A stretch of DNA of 64,000 nucleotides from Agapanthus africanus (lineage: Eukaryota; Streptophyta; Magnoliopsida; Asparagales; Amaryllidaceae). Below, one piece after another: positions 11,901-24,695 of this stretch; position 1 is the first letter of the stretch, and the number at the start of each line of letters is the position of its first letter. The translations under genes were made by a program, and so were the position numbers. The DNA lies in the NCBI GenBank assembly GCA_030015575.1, contig JASDDO010000019.1, positions 517,052,986 to 517,116,985 of the forward strand. Reading direction: 5' to 3'. Under the pieces are notes generated by a model. The model ran no database searches. It saw only the letters and a list, made by a program, of their open reading frames with translations, and was not told the origin of the DNA.

Positions 11901-12896
11901 CTCGTTTTATACGTGGATGACATTCTCTTAATAGGAAATGACATTCCTATGCTACAATCTGTCAAGGGGTTCTTGTCACACAGGTTCTCCATGAAAGACC
12001 TGGGTGATGCCTCATACATTCTGGGGATCCGGATCTACCGTGACAGATCCAAGAGGATTTTAGGACTCTCACAGTCCAGGTACATCGACACCATACTGAA
12101 AAGATTCAGTATGGAAGATTCCAAGTGCGATAATCTACCGGCTTGTCACGGGATCACCCTCTCCAAAGAGATGTCTCCCAAGACTGATTTGGAGAGGGAT
12201 CGTATGTCTATTATATCCTACGCTTCTGCGGTAGGCTCTATAATGTATGCGATGTTGTGTACCAGACCAGATGTGGCTTATGCACTGAGTGTGGTAAGCA
12301 GGTATCAGTCAAACCTTGGGGAGAAACATTGGATAGCGGTAAAGAACATTCTCAAGTACCTGAGAAGGACTAAGGAGATGTTTTTGGTATATGGCGGAAA
12401 AGACCTCTAGATTGAGGCCTTTGCTGACTCCAGCTTCCAGAGTGACAAGGATAATTCCAAGTCCATGTCGGGTTTTGTCTTTACCCTCAATGGAGGGGCG
12501 GTGTGTTGGAAGAGCTCCAAACAGGAAACCGTTGCTGACTCGACTATGGAAGAGGAATACATCGCTGCATCTGATGCCGCAAAAGAAGCTGTCTGGATGA
12601 GAAAGTTCTTGAAAGAACTTCAGGTGGTTCCGTCCATTGTTGATCCAATACCTCTGTATTGCGACAACAACGGGGCTATAGCTTTAGCGAAGGAACCCAG
12701 GTCCCATCAGAAATACAGACACATCTTGAGGCGGTATCACCTGATCAGGGAGATCGTGGATCGCCAGGAGATCGAGGTTCGGAGGGTTGCTTCAGAAGAT
12801 AACACTGCAGATCCATTCACGAAGGCCTTACCCCAGACTTAGTTCGAGCGGCTGATTGAGATGATAGGTCTTCGATACGCCAGTACATGGCCTTAG
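8945..12896 (+). pseudogene. gag-pol: Ty1/copia Gag-Pol polyprotein remnant (element 1)
   Basis: The frame starts at an ATG preceded by a splice-acceptor-like CAG and ends at TAG 12894-12896. Domain order: gag; zinc knuckle CFYCHKSGHWKQDC (CX2CX4HX4C, near 9710); protease with WVLDTGSGSH near 9850; GAG-pre-integrase with HCRLGHINERR; integrase core including TFTDDFSRFGH and LRSDRGGEYLSAEF; reverse transcriptase with QMDVKTAFLNG and YVDD at 11910-11921; RNase H with YCDNNGAIALAKEPRSHQ. In-frame TAG codons lie at 9125, 11333, 12408 and 12840. An extra base near 11780, just after KSIYGLK, shifts the frame. Apart from these breaks the polyprotein is complete, so it decayed recently. A single polyprotein was the ancestral product; none is possible now. 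Confidence 0.9.
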
Positions 12897-12897
12897 T

Positions 12898-12910
12898 GCA
12901 AGTGGGAGAT
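12898..12910 (+). other. Polypurine tract of copia element 1
   Basis: GCAAGTGGGAGAT abuts the 3' LTR. The identical tract abuts the 3' LTR of copia element 2 (48051-48063). It would prime plus-strand DNA synthesis. Confidence 0.8.
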
Positions 12911-14795
12911 TGTTAGTGTATATGCCCTAGAGGCCATTGCTGTATCATACTAGTATGTATATTACTTGATGGAAGCTTGGGATATTCACAGTTGTATATA
13001 CAATCTTGCTCGAAATGGTAGTATGCTACTTGGTTTGTCTCTACTTCAATATGTGCATGTGTTTATTTTAGCATATCGCTTATATAACATATTAGTAGAG
13101 CCCTTAGGATCTTTGCTTGATTACCAGCGTTGTGATGGCGCTCACACTCGTGGGGGCTGGGTAATCCATAAGCACATCCTTATACAGGTCCCTAGTCGAT
13201 GGACTATCGAGACAGGGCATCGATACTCCGGAGTAGACTAGCGTATGCGCTTCTCATCCCAGCATGGGAGACGGTCTGTCCCACAGCCGTCAGTACGTCG
13301 TACTTCAGATAGTATGCGGGTGCTCGTTAGGTTACGAGTAAACTGGACAGGACTCGTCGGGAACTGTTGGTTGGTATTATTCCTATCGTCAGTTATCAGT
13401 TCCCAGGTGACATGAGTACAGCTTAGTCCGCTGACTTGACACTGTCACTTCGCCTCGAGTGTGTTCCCACTGTACTTTGATTACTATCCTACCACGGCTC
13501 AATGGAGTCGCGCAAACAGGTAGTAGTTGGGTGCAGTCCCGAAGCACTTAGAAGCAGTGACGGTTAGACAGGATTCGTCTCTCCCGGTATTGGGGGTTGA
13601 CATCGCGCTGTGTCCAGGAGAGCCATTACACAAGTAGTCCCTGGCCAGGGCAAGCGTGATATACTGGTAGGTTTCCAGTGTTATCACAGGGTGTTCTGGG
13701 CTACATTCCGACACGACTTGTACCGCTATTAGGGGACTGACGTTTACCGCCCCCCTAGGCCCGCCATGCGATGTATCAGACGAACAGACCGGACTGTACG
13801 GAGACTGTCACATACAGGCTCAGTAGGAGTTCAGATAGGGTCACATCGTCAGTCTTCTTATCGGCATCTACCTGGGGACCGTTACGTACAGCTAGTGCCG
13901 CTTGCGGTCTGTGGTTAAACCCACTGCCAGCGTAGTGTCGAGTCTTTAGAGTCCCACACAGAGAGCTATTCGCCTTTAGGCAAAATGAGTAGAGGTCGCA
14001 TGGTTTTGCGACAGGGTTCGTTCACATCCGCGCACTTGTGCACGTTTGCTGTCCGGACAGCTTATACTAGCGGGCTTTGGTTTAAGCCAGATCCTAGTAT
14101 ATGATTTGGGATTGGTTTTATCTCTTTGTATTCGTGTTCCTCGGATCACGAATACGGGTGCGTATGCACAGTTGATTGAGACAGAGGGAGAGGACTTCGA
14201 TTAGGGTTAATGACCATTGCCATTTTATTAACCCTAATGCTTATGTGTGTATTATGATTAATTGATATTAGTTAAATATAATTGTGCATGGTTAGGGTTG
14301 TTGACCATTTGACTATCTTGACTTGTTGATCTAGGTTGACACTTTGACCATCATCATTCTATATAAAAGATGCTCTTTGATCCTTGCAATTTTTATTTAA
14401 TATGAAATGATAATGGTCAAGTCTTGATTAAACCATGACAATTATCTTGCTAATTATCTTTTTACAATAATTCACACATATATGTGAGAATGGCTCTTTA
14501 TTCTCTCATTCTATCATATTGATTCTCTCTCCTCCTCTTCCTCTCTCTCAAGCTCCCCCCTCTCATGTGTTGAGAAACACTTGAGCTTGAGTTAAACCTC
14601 TCCAAAGTAATCTCTACTCTCATCTAAGGTTCTAGGATTATCACTTCTAGCACCTTAGTTACATCTAGCTTGAAGTTGAAGCCAAATGTTGAGGCTCTCG
14701 GGTGGATCCTTCTTCGACTAGAGAAGGCGACAAGGTGATCTCTTTCTTCCACTCCAAGGAGTAAGGAGAGAAGGACATAAAGTCCAAGGTATAAC
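12911..14795 (+). repeat. 3' LTR of copia element 1, left part
   Basis: Starts TGTTAGTG immediately after the polypurine tract and matches the 5' LTR until the Athila-like insertion at 14796. The last five bases (ATAAC, 14791-14795) are that insertion's target-site duplication. Confidence 0.92.
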
Positions 14796-16592
14796 TGATC
14801 AGTCGAAAATATTGCATATTTTAGCCGGCAATTTCCTCATCATTTGCATTCATATAGAAGTGTTCGGTATCCGTATTTCACATATTAGCAAATCTATCAC
14901 AGATTATAAGATTACATGTATTAGATCTTAAAACCGGCATTTCTAGGGAAATTGACTGCATTGCATGGCATCGCAATATTTCTATATGTCGCAACCCGTG
15001 TTTTGGAGTCTGTGCAGGAAATCAGAAGCTTGCTCAACGTTACACCGCTCAAAAGTTACATCAACTCACTAACTTCAAATCTGGTATCAATCCAAAGGAG
15101 CAATCACAAATCAATATATCAGAAGAAGCCCTAAAAGACAGAACAAGACCACAGCAGAAGACCCAAAGCCCAACCTCTCCAAAGCGCCGCGGATCCGCGG
15201 CAATGGCTTGCTTGTGCCGCGGATCCGCGGTGGGACAATGGATTCAGACAACAAATTTTGGTCTACAATTCCTCTCTCAGGGCCCACTGCTCAGAAATGT
15301 ATCTCAGTTTCCAGAAGATTCTAAGGGTTTCTGCCAGATCAGCAAACAAGGGTTTCCAAGCTTAATTAAACCTTGCTTAAACCCTAAGCTAGCTCCTAAC
15401 AAACTATCTTCTAGAAGACTCAACAAAGTTTTGGAGGGAACTACCATTTCAAACCTAAACCTAGGGTTTGGGAGCTCTATAAATAAGACCCTAGGCTCAC
15501 TTGTAAAATAATCTTGGATCCTCAATCTAGTATCAAACTAGAGCCATTCCATCTCTTATCTCATCTTCTTCTTCCACAAATCTAGTGAGAGGATTTGTGG
15601 GAAACCCTAACCCTAATTCCAATTAAAGATCAAGATCCCGAGTACCCATTAAGCAAGAAGCCCTACAACCTTTAGGAGCGGAGCCGATCTTCAACGGAGC
15701 ACGCGATTCGAGCCGATCCACGACTCACGAAGCCGAGCGACGCCCGATCAACGATTTAGATTCTTCCTCTTGTAGTTCTTGAAGCGAATGTAATCAAAAT
15801 TGTTGAGATAAATAAAGGTGATATTCTTTTATCTTGTTTTCTTTAAATTCTGCATTATGATATCTTTACAATTTGTGAATCTTTTCTGTGTGGTGATGTG
15901 TGAATAAAACTCCGCTCGTCGAGGAGTCGAGACGGTCTATAGAATGATGATGTAACATAGCTTTAATCGATTCTTGAGTCCTACGAGTTTTGTAAACCCT
16001 AGCAAGTTCAAGAAACGACGACCCATTTCGTTTCGATGCTTTCTTGATTGACATCGATCGAAATTGGGAAGTTACGATCGTTTCTTGAATTTGGTAGAGG
16101 CTAGAAAAGGAATGATATCGACGAAAGAACAAGGGTTAAAAGATGAACCCTAGTTTCATCAAGAAAGCCCCAACTCTCGTCGATGATCATCGATCTAGTA
16201 TCAATCCTTCGAAGGACAAGAACACGATATCTTTAGATTACATCACGTCTATTGATCCTATCGATTCCTACGAGCCTCTTTTAGATTCTTAATTGTTGAT
16301 TGGAAATATCATCGATACACCGATTCTTGATTGTTTATCTTTTTCTTGATTCTTGAATAGAATAGTGACACTTGAAAATCAATACTCTTGAATCATGTTT
16401 TCGTTTATCTTAGCTTAACTTTTCAATTCAAGCATATCAATACAACGAATCGTGCAATCCCTGTGGACAATCCGCACTCATTCATGAACTACAATTGACA
16501 CCGTAGTTTGATTGCGGTCAAAATAATTTTTTTGGTTGTGAAGTTCTTTACAAATTTTCTACGTACTACACAACGGGAAAATCTACCAATCA
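14796..16592 (+). repeat. 5' LTR of the Athila-like element
   Basis: Aligns without gaps with 24696-26492 at an offset of 9,900. A TATA box (TCTATAAATAAG) lies near 15475-15486. A perfect 16-bp inverted repeat lies at 15187-15230. The many short frames seen here are not genes. Confidence 0.95.
15187..15230 (+). promoter_or_regulatory. GC-rich hairpin in the Athila-like LTR
   Basis: Arms 15187-15202 and 15215-15230 are perfectly complementary (CCGCGGATCCGCGGCA). Each arm is itself a 14-base palindrome, and the loop is 12 bases. It is preceded by CAAAGCG, as is the hairpin of copia element 1. It lies about 290 bases upstream of the TATA box. The copy in the 3' LTR (25087-25130) has one change, at 25090. 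Confidence 0.6.
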
Positions 16593-16595
16593 AAA

Positions 16596-16613
16596 TGGCG
16601 CCGTTGCCGGGGA
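16596..16613 (+). other. Primer binding site, tRNA-Asp type
   Basis: TGGCGCCGTTGCCGGGGA, three bases after the 5' LTR. This sequence is characteristic of Athila-group elements, for which tRNA-Asp is the reported primer. Confidence 0.85.
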
Positions 16614-17697
16614 TTACGCGCTAATTCGTTTACATTTTATAGTTTGAATTGAAAGAATTATTACATTTTACTTCTTGAAATCAAAATTCGTACAAACTCT
16701 TATACGTGTGTTGTGATTGATTGCAAGGTGATCTGGAGCATTCTGTGCTGTGGAAAATTTTTTTGGAATATACCAGAGAGCTGAGGGAGTCTACAGAAAC
16801 TCCCTGAAAAAGTTTGGTGCAGTGTTCCTACAATCCCACCCGGGAAGCACGGCATTAGGAGGCATACGCGGCGGAACCGCCGCGCACTTGAGGGATCTCT
16901 GCAGAATTTTTGCTGCAGGTACTTTCTTGCTCTTTCCCCTCTCCTCTTTTAGCTCCAACTAACACTTTGCTGCAGGATTCTTTGCAAATAATCGCAGCGC
17001 CGCAAAAGCAAAATTAAATTTGTGCTTGATTTTGATTTCTTGGTTGTTTGCATTCTAATACGGAAATTTAAGGGGCACGGCCAAATCCAAATTAGGTGGG
17101 GATTTCATTACCCTTCCTAGGCCCCGAAAATCGCAAAACTTGCATCCGCATTACCCTCATTAACTAAAAGAAATCTAGAGAAGACTCTAAGGACTGTCGC
17201 GCTCAATTAGGACAAGAGAAGGCCGTGGGTAATTCATTGCTTATCCGCGTTTTCTTGTGGTGCCTAAGGCGAGTGTGTCTAAGGCTAGTGGTTTTTAATT
17301 AGGCCCACTACTTACGTAGTGGAGTACCTTCCCACTTACCTGGCACTTATCCGGCCACAGGGGGACAAAGAGGCAGTGGAGGATTGATCCTGCGACTTGT
17401 CTTTTGGCAGTTAGGAGCGGTCTAGAACCGGACCTAGGTGACCACTAGATTCTAGGGTTGTGTGCTGCATTTGTTTTGTCGCATCATTTTTTCAAAAATC
17501 CGTCTCTTTTTCAAAGCAAACACCGCATTTATTTACCCCAATTATAAGCCAACGCTGCCACTTGTACTAACCCTTTTTAGTGCAAGATAGGCTGGACACG
17601 GGATTCTAGTGCCCGTTTAGTCCGCGTACCCTTTATCGACTCCGAAGTCGATATTTCTCCATTTACCTTTTCTTTACCCACTACCACATCCACACCG
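16614..17697 (+). other. Leader of the Athila-like element
   Basis: About 1.1 kb without a coding frame. At 16867-16884 lies an inverted repeat (CGCGGCGG, two-base spacer, CCGCCGCG), 271 bases from the primer site, resembling the hairpins of the copia leaders. The leader ends at the gag ATG at 17698. Confidence 0.6.
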
Positions 17698-20600
17698 ATG
17701 GATCCGAATCCATCAAACTTCTTTAACCCTAATCTGCCGCCGTCCGTTGGTGCGCAGAATCCACCCCGCATTTCTATCCAGGAAAGATGCTATCCACATA
17801 GAGGTCCTCTTTCGACCTGCTTATCCACACCACCAGCCAATGGGGATAACTTTGAGATTAAGCCCCAGTATATCAATCTTTTACCCAAATACCACGGACT
17901 CGAGACTGAGGACGCTTACGTTTTTATTACCAAATTTGAAAACGTATGCGCAATGATGGGTACGTCTCAACTTTCAGTGGATGCGATGCGTCTACGACTT
18001 CTTCCATTTATCTTGTGCGATATAGCCGAGAAGTGGCTATATAACACTACCGCACATTCTATTACGAATTGGGAAGAATTCGTCGCTGCATTCCTTAAGA
18101 AATTCTACCCACAACAAAAGACAGCTCGAATCCGTAGCGAACCGAACCAATTTACCCAGCTCCCTGCTGAACCATTCTCTAAATACTTTGAACGTTTCAA
18201 GGATCTATTGGTTCAATGTCCTCATCACGGCATCCCGAGATGGGAGCTTTGCCGAATCATATATGAGGGCAGTAACCCTAACACTAAAAAGAGCCTTGAA
18301 AACATGTGTCAAGGTACATTTATGACTAAAGATGATGGGGAAGCTTGGAGGTACTTAGAAGAGTTCGCTGAAAAATCACTACAGTGGGAGAGTGGAACCC
18401 AACCATTGAATAGGGGTGGCGTTCACCAAATAGATGTGTCCATAGGTGTTCGAGCAGAAATGGCAGCAATGCAAAAGAAGCTCGACGCTATGGAACACAA
18501 ATTTGCAGCAGCCTCCCTAAACCCAGTATCACTCCCCAAAACTGTTTGTGGGTGCTGTTCTGATCCGTCACATTTAACGGAAGAATGTCCATTAAACTCT
18601 GCGTTTCAAGATCACGAGCATTCTAATGCCGCATTTCAAAGACCTAGAAATGATCCATATTCTTCCACGTACAATCAGGGTTGGAGGAATCACCCGAATT
18701 TCGCTTGGAACCAAAATCAATCTCAAAACACGGTTCCAAACACGAATAATTTTCAAAGGGCTCTTCCTCCACCACAACAGCAACCCCTTCAACTCACTCA
18801 GCACCCCTATCAGTCACAAAATTTCCAAAACCAGGGCAACACTCCTGCACAGTCTAATCCTATGCAGTCCTGTTCTGACGAGTTCTCTCAATTCACTCAA
18901 ACCATGAAATCACTTTTGTCAAATTTCATAGAGGTTTCGGCTGAGGTTAGATCTTCCGTCGGTGAGATAAAGAAAAACTCAGCGTCCCAAGCTGAGAGTA
19001 TCAGAACAATGGAAGCTGAAATCGCACGACTTAAAGCCGAAATGAGTGCGAGAGAAAAAGGGAAACTTCCCTCTCAACCCCTACAGAATCCTGGGCATTA
19101 CAATGTAAATGCCGTCACAACGTTGAGATCGGGAAGAGTGCTGAATAATAATGTCGGGGAAGATATTGATAATACTGAAAATCATATCAACACCCCGGCT
19201 GAGACCTTTCCACACACACACACTTCTCCTTCTGATCCTTCTTCTTCTACCAAACCACCTTCTAGCGAGCCTATTCTCCATTTCCCATTAGGCTCGACAC
19301 CTTCACCCAACCTTTATAGTTCTCCACAGACGGTCCCCACACCTCCTTTGGGACCTCGTCTACCCCCCTTTTCTTCTCCTATGATGGACCCTGCGCTTAT
19401 TGCGAAAGCTCCTTATCCGAACCGGCTAAGAGCTAATAGAACGAGTCCTCATATGGAGAAAATTTTAGAGATGTTCAAACAGGTTAACATCAATATCCCT
19501 CTCCTAGATGCGATTCAACAAGTCCCCGCTTATGCGAAAATTCTTAAGGACTTGTGCACTAGGAAGAGGAAGACTCAAGTGCCGAAGAAGGTCTTTATGT
19601 CTAATAATATCAGCACTGCTTTTATACCCCAGCTTCCAAAGAAAAGAAAGGACCCAGGATGTCCTACAATATCGATTTCGATTGGGGGTAAAAACATAAA
19701 TCGTGCTCTTTTAGACCTTGGCGCAAGTGTTAACCTGCTCCCTTATTCTGTCTATGAGCAATTAGGGATTGGAGAGCTGAAACCTGCTCATTGCACTCTC
19801 CAGATGGCAGACCGATCTATCACCAAACCAAGGGGTGAATTAGAGGATGTATTAATAAAGGTCGGGGAATTTGTTTTCCCTGTAGACTTCATTGTGCTCG
19901 ACACACATCCTGTAGCAAACCCCCGGGGCCAAATTCCGGTGATTCTGGGTCGTCCTTTCCTTGCCACTTCCAACGCTGTTATAAACTGTAGAAATGGTTC
20001 AATAAACTTATCATTTGGAAATATGACCATTGAACTAAATATCTACAAAGTTGGAAGTCAGCCATCAGAACCCTCTGCTCATATTTTAGATGTGTGCTCT
20101 GTCCATGAGATCGCTCCCGATAGTTATGGAGCCAAGGAACTTTGCTTTACTGATCTCGATGACATTAGCACATCTCTGTTTGACTTTGCACAAGATCTTA
20201 GTGAGGACACTTTACCTACACTTGAGTCCTGTACTTCTGACTTTTCTCCACCCGAGTCTGTATCTTTCACAGGCTCTGAGCTTCTTTGTAAATCCAAAAA
20301 TCAATCTATGACCCTTCCTTCTATCATTTCTCCGCCTGAATTAGATCTCAAGGTTTTACCTTCTCACCTTAAATATGCATATCTTGGTGAGAACGAGTCA
20401 TTACCGGTTATCATTTCCGCTTCTCTTGCATCAGAGCAAGAAAATGCACTTTTATCGGTATTGAGATCTAACAAAGAGGTGTTTGGTTGGAGTATGGCGG
20501 ACATCAAAGGGATTAGTCCCTTGATAGTTGAACATCATATACATGTGATGGATGATGCCAGACCAACCCGAGAACCACAGAGACGGATGAATCCCGTCAT

Positions 20601-23232
20601 GAAGGAAGCTGTCATGAAAGAGATCGTCAAATGCTTAGATAATGGTATTATATACCCCATCTCCGATAGCCAGTGGGTGAGTCCTATACATGTCGTTCCT
20701 AAGAAATCCGGCATCACTGTGATAACAAATGAGGCGAATGAGTTGATTCAGACACGCGCCCAAACTGGGTGGCGTGTATGCATCGATTATAGAAAACTCA
20801 ACGCTGCCACGAGGAAAGACCATTTTCCTCTACCATTTATTGATCAAATGCTGGAACGCTTAGCGGGACGAGAGTATTATTGTTTTATGGATGGATACTC
20901 AGGCTACAATCAGGTCCCCATCGCCAAAAAGGATCAAGATAAAACCACTTTTACTTGTCCTTTTGGTACCTTTGCTTACAGTCGCATGCCCTTCGGGTTA
21001 TGCAATGCTCCCGCTACCTTTCAGCGGTGTATGATGGGGATATTCTCTGATATGGTAGAGAATTTTTTGGAGATCTTTATGGACGACTTCTCGATTTTTG
21101 GAGACTCTTTTTCAGATTGCCTAGCGAATCTTGACGCTGTTCTTACTCGTTGCAAAGAGAAGAACTTGACTTTGAACTGGGAAAAATGCCATTTTATGGT
21201 CCAAAAAGGAATTGTCCTTGGACATGTCATTTCACAAAAAGGCATTGAGGTTGACAGAGCTAAAGTAGATGTCATTCAAAACCTCCCTCATCCCAAAAGC
21301 GTCAAAGATATTCGCTCTTTCCTTGGCCATGCAGGCTTTTATAGGAGATTCATTAAGGACTTTAGCAAAATTGCTAAACCTTTAACTCTTCTCCTGGCCA
21401 AGGATACGACCTTCCATTTTGACTCGGATTGCGAGACAACTTTCGACTCACTTAAACACTCACTCACTTCAGCCCCCGTTTTATCATCACCAAACTGGGA
21501 CTACCCCTTTGAGCTGATGTGTGACGCATCTGATTTTGCAGTAGGTGCAGTCTTAGGACAGCACATCGAAAAGATGCCACACGTGATTTACTATGCTAGT
21601 AAGACCCTGAATGATGCGCAAATCAATTATACAACCACCGAGAAAGAGCTTTTAGCGGTTGTATTTGCATTAGAAAAATTCAGGCCTTACTTAATTGGCT
21701 CACCTATAGTTGTGTATACTGACCATTCCGCTTTAAAACATCTTCTGGCGAAGAAAGATGCAAAAGGTCGACTAATACGTTGGATCCTACTGTTACAAGA
21801 ATTTGATCTTGTTATCAAAGATAAGAAAGGATGTGAAAACGTAGTAGCTGACCACCTTTCACGCATCGTTTCTTCCCCTGTGACCCTGCCGATCAATGAT
21901 TCATTCCCTGACGAACAACTCTTGAGCATATCCGCTGAACCATGGTTCAGGGATATTGTGAACTATCATGCCACGGGACTAATACCGAGCGATTGGTCAA
22001 AACAGGACAAATATCGTTTTCTTTCCCAAGTAAAACACTTTTACTGGGACGAGCCCTATTTGTTTAAATATTGTCCTGATCAGATCATTCGCCGGTGCGT
22101 CCCAAATGAAGAGTTCAAGAGTGTTCTTTCTTTTTGTTATGATCAGGCCTGTGGGGGTCACTTTGGTCCTAGAAAGACAGCGGAAAAGGTTTTGCAATGT
22201 GGATTTTATTGGCCGACCTTATTCAAGGACGCATTTGAGTATTGCAAAACCTGTACACAATGTCAGTATACGGGTAGAATATCCCAGAGGAATGAAATGC
22301 CTCAGCAACCCATCTTGGTTGTTGAAATATTCGATGTTTGGGGCATTGATTTTATGGGTCCTTTTCCCAACTCCTTTAGGAATTTGTACATTTTGCTGGC
22401 GGTTGATTATGTCTCAAAGTGGGTAGAAGCCATTCCATGTCGCACTAATGACAAGAAAGTTGTCATTAAGTTCTTAAAAGAGAATATCTTCTCGCGATTT
22501 GGACACCCACGCGCTATCATTAGCGATAATGGGACACATTTCTGCAACAGATCTTTCGAGACTCTGATGCGAAAATACTCAATCAACCACCGACTTTCTA
22601 CACCCTATCACCCCCAAACAAGCGGGCAGGCTGAAATCTCAAACAGACAAATCAAACTTATCCTGGAGAAAACTGTTGCTAAAAAGAGAAAAGACTGGTC
22701 GACCAAATTGACGGATGCTCTTTGGGCATTCAGAACTGCATATAAGACCGACCTAGGAATGTCTCCATATAGGATAGTGTTTGGAAAAGCATGTCATTTA
22801 CCTGTCGAGATAGAGCATAAAGCATTGTGGGCTATTAAAGAAATAAATTTTGATCTAAACCTTGCTTGCAACTTTCGGAAGCTGCAACTTAATGAGCTAA
22901 GCGAACTCCGCGATGAAGCTTATGATAATGCTGTAATCACAAAGAATAGGACTAAGGTTTTTCACGATAAAAGCATTTTAAGGAAAACATTTTTACCTGG
23001 TCAACAAGTCCTTCTTTATGATTCACGATTACACCTTCACGCGGGTAAGCTCCGATCTCGATGGAAGGGACCTTTTGTTGTGCGGTCTGTATACCCGCAC
23101 GGGGCGGTAGAAGTTGAAAATGTTAAAAACGGCACTGTTTTCAAAGTAAATGGACATAGATTAAAGCCGTATTTTTCCACTGACCCCACGGAGGAGCTCT
23201 TGTTCTTACAAGAGCCAGTTTATTTGGATTAA
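17698..23232 (+). CDS. gag-pol: Gag-Pol polyprotein of the Athila-like element, intact
   Basis: A 1,844-residue open frame encodes all proteins needed for reverse transcription and integration. Gag: the Athila-type capsid region starts near residue 51 ([20 protein letters not shown]), followed by a zinc knuckle at C284-x2-C287-x4-H292-x4-C297 and a proline-rich linker. Protease: [12 protein letters not shown] with D673. Reverse transcriptase: [13 protein letters not shown] and the active site FMDD (D1129, D1130). RNase [15 protein letters not shown] with D1276. Integrase: an HHCC zinc region ([11 protein letters not shown]... CKTCTQCQ), then the catalytic triad D1551, D1610, E1646 with the canonical 35-residue gap between the last two. 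The C-terminal part has [13 protein letters not shown], seen in gypsy integrases. No stop, frameshift or missing catalytic residue was found. The ATG at 17698 is the first in frame, and the N-terminus aligns with related gags. Whether Gag and Pol are separated by processing alone cannot be told. Confidence 0.95.
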   Translation: MDPNPSNFFNPNLPPSVGAQNPPRISIQERCYPHRGPLSTCLSTPPANGDNFEIKPQYINLLPKYHGLETEDAYVFITKFENVCAMMGTSQLSVDAMRLRLLPFILCDIAEKWLYNTTAHSITNWEEFVAAFLKKFYPQQKTARIRSEPNQFTQLPAEPFSKYFERFKDLLVQCPHHGIPRWELCRIIYEGSNPNTKKSLENMCQGTFMTKDDGEAWRYLEEFAEKSLQWESGTQPLNRGGVHQIDVSIGVRAEMAAMQKKLDAMEHKFAAASLNPVSLPKTVCGCCSDPSHLTEECPLNSAFQDHEHSNAAFQRPRNDPYSSTYNQGWRNHPNFAWNQNQSQNTVPNTNNFQRALPPPQQQPLQLTQHPYQSQNFQNQGNTPAQSNPMQSCSDEFSQFTQTMKSLLSNFIEVSAEVRSSVGEIKKNSASQAESIRTMEAEIARLKAEMSAREKGKLPSQPLQNPGHYNVNAVTTLRSGRVLNNNVGEDIDNTENHINTPAETFPHTHTSPSDPSSSTKPPSSEPILHFPLGSTPSPNLYSSPQTVPTPPLGPRLPPFSSPMMDPALIAKAPYPNRLRANRTSPHMEKILEMFKQVNINIPLLDAIQQVPAYAKILKDLCTRKRKTQVPKKVFMSNNISTAFIPQLPKKRKDPGCPTISISIGGKNINRALLDLGASVNLLPYSVYEQLGIGELKPAHCTLQMADRSITKPRGELEDVLIKVGEFVFPVDFIVLDTHPVANPRGQIPVILGRPFLATSNAVINCRNGSINLSFGNMTIELNIYKVGSQPSEPSAHILDVCSVHEIAPDSYGAKELCFTDLDDISTSLFDFAQDLSEDTLPTLESCTSDFSPPESVSFTGSELLCKSKNQSMTLPSIISPPELDLKVLPSHLKYAYLGENESLPVIISASLASEQENALLSVLRSNKEVFGWSMADIKGISPLIVEHHIHVMDDARPTREPQRRMNPVMKEAVMKEIVKCLDNGIIYPISDSQWVSPIHVVPKKSGITVITNEANELIQTRAQTGWRVCIDYRKLNAATRKDHFPLPFIDQMLERLAGREYYCFMDGYSGYNQVPIAKKDQDKTTFTCPFGTFAYSRMPFGLCNAPATFQRCMMGIFSDMVENFLEIFMDDFSIFGDSFSDCLANLDAVLTRCKEKNLTLNWEKCHFMVQKGIVLGHVISQKGIEVDRAKVDVIQNLPHPKSVKDIRSFLGHAGFYRRFIKDFSKIAKPLTLLLAKDTTFHFDSDCETTFDSLKHSLTSAPVLSSPNWDYPFELMCDASDFAVGAVLGQHIEKMPHVIYYASKTLNDAQINYTTTEKELLAVVFALEKFRPYLIGSPIVVYTDHSALKHLLAKKDAKGRLIRWILLLQEFDLVIKDKKGCENVVADHLSRIVSSPVTLPINDSFPDEQLLSISAEPWFRDIVNYHATGLIPSDWSKQDKYRFLSQVKHFYWDEPYLFKYCPDQIIRRCVPNEEFKSVLSFCYDQACGGHFGPRKTAEKVLQCGFYWPTLFKDAFEYCKTCTQCQYTGRISQRNEMPQQPILVVEIFDVWGIDFMGPFPNSFRNLYILLAVDYVSKWVEAIPCRTNDKKVVIKFLKENIFSRFGHPRAIISDNGTHFCNRSFETLMRKYSINHRLSTPYHPQTSGQAEISNRQIKLILEKTVAKKRKDWSTKLTDALWAFRTAYKTDLGMSPYRIVFGKACHLPVEIEHKALWAIKEINFDLNLACNFRKLQLNELSELRDEAYDNAVITKNRTKVFHDKSILRKTFLPGQQVLLYDSRLHLHAGKLRSRWKGPFVVRSVYPHGAVEVENVKNGTVFKVNGHRLKPYFSTDPTEELLFLQEPVYLD

Positions 23233-24680
23233 AATTCCTCCGTCTCACCTTCATGTCCAGTATATCATTGCATCATTTTTTTGAATGAAGGTGAGTGAAA
23301 GATAAGTTTGGGGGAAGTTCTTCACTTATATATTTTGCCCCCACTAATAATCCCCCCCCGGCTTACAGTTTTGTAGGTATAGCATTCGGCAACAGTGAGG
23401 ACACTGTTGAAAACAAGTTTGGGGGAGGTTTGTGCTTATTTTTGCATCATTTGCATATCATCTGCATAAGCACAAAACATTTCTTTTAAAAATCTATAAA
23501 AATTGAAAAATTTTCAAAACCCATAAAAATTTAAAAATTTTCAAATATAAAAATAAGTTTAATATTTACATTTTTTTTGTACATAAATAAGATAATAAAA
23601 GTTTAGATAGTGAAAAATTACATCCATGAGATTGGAAAATTTTTAGAAAACTAAGAAAATTAGATGTTTTCTTATACGAACTAGTAATAAGTAGTTATGA
23701 GCCGTTGTCCCAAGGGTTAGTAAGATGAAAGACGTCACTAATCTGAGGATAAAAATAAGTCTGAAAAATAGTTTCTATTCTGGAAGCCAAACATTTTGAA
23801 CGTTGCTACCCTGCTATTCGCACTTACACACGTCTTAAAGCCTGGGATAGTAGAGGATACCTTGAAATGCTCTTGTCTTAAAGCCGATGTATGAAGGAAA
23901 TAAAAAAGTGAATAAAAAAAAATGAAGAAAATATAAAGTGGTGAGAAAAATGAACACTGGTTTTTGTTATCACCAAAGGCAATAAAAAATATATAGCGAG
24001 GGTGCTTCTTCACCTAGTGCCCTAAGGCCAACTGGTCTGGGAGTCACTGCTATACCTGAGGTGGTGCAAGACGAGGAAAACACACCAAGTAAGCAAGCAC
24101 AGGAGTAATCGGTCGGTTAGTACCTCAAGAAGTATTAACGGTCGCATGAAAGTGTGTGAGCAATCTCATCTAAATATTCATTAATTAAAAAGTACTGAGG
24201 CTGATGGGCAAGAGTATGATAGCTTGAATTGAATTCTCCGGGTGTAGGGATGTCCTTTACACACACGCAGGGTTATATGATCGATGTTTGGAAGAAAGAT
24301 AGGAATGAAGAATAAGACGATGTTTTATTGAGGGAGGACGTGATTTCTAACATCTTTTCATGACCATTAAGATAGGGCTCATGACAACCGAAAAGCTAGC
24401 TTAGTTGGAAACCCTAATTTTCAAAGCTTTTCTTTTACGATTCTTTTCTTTAAATGTAATATTCATGATCTTTCTTTTATTATTGGATTTTGTGGGTGCA
24501 ATCCGCTGAAAACCCTCAGGAGACAACACTCCTCCTACTAGGGACACCTAGAGGTTTAAAGGCTTGTTGCACGTGCTCAGTGCAATCGTGTTGCCTACGA
24601 AAGTGTGCTAGTTAGTTTTTCTCTTTCTTTATTTTCTCCTTCTCTTTTTAATAAAACATTCGCTCGAGACGATCGAAATT
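23233..24680 (+). other. 3' non-coding region of the Athila-like element
   Basis: About 1.45 kb after pol with no convincing coding frame; no envelope-like gene is visible. It contains two extra copies of the polypurine-tract core AAGTTTGGGGG (23304-23314 and 23415-23425) and AT-rich stretches near 23490-23660. One short minus-strand frame (24013-23738) has no recognisable features. Confidence 0.6.
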
Positions 24681-24695
24681 AAGTTTGGGGGTATT
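24681..24695 (+). other. Polypurine tract of the Athila-like element
   Basis: AAGTTTGGGGGTATT abuts the 3' LTR, the normal position for plus-strand priming. The core AAGTTTGGGGG occurs twice more upstream. Confidence 0.8.

Noticed and set aside
15203-15511. A 102-codon frame in the Athila-like LTR, repeated at 25103
   Set aside because: It is repeated only because the LTR is repeated. It spans the hairpin and the TATA box and resembles no protein.
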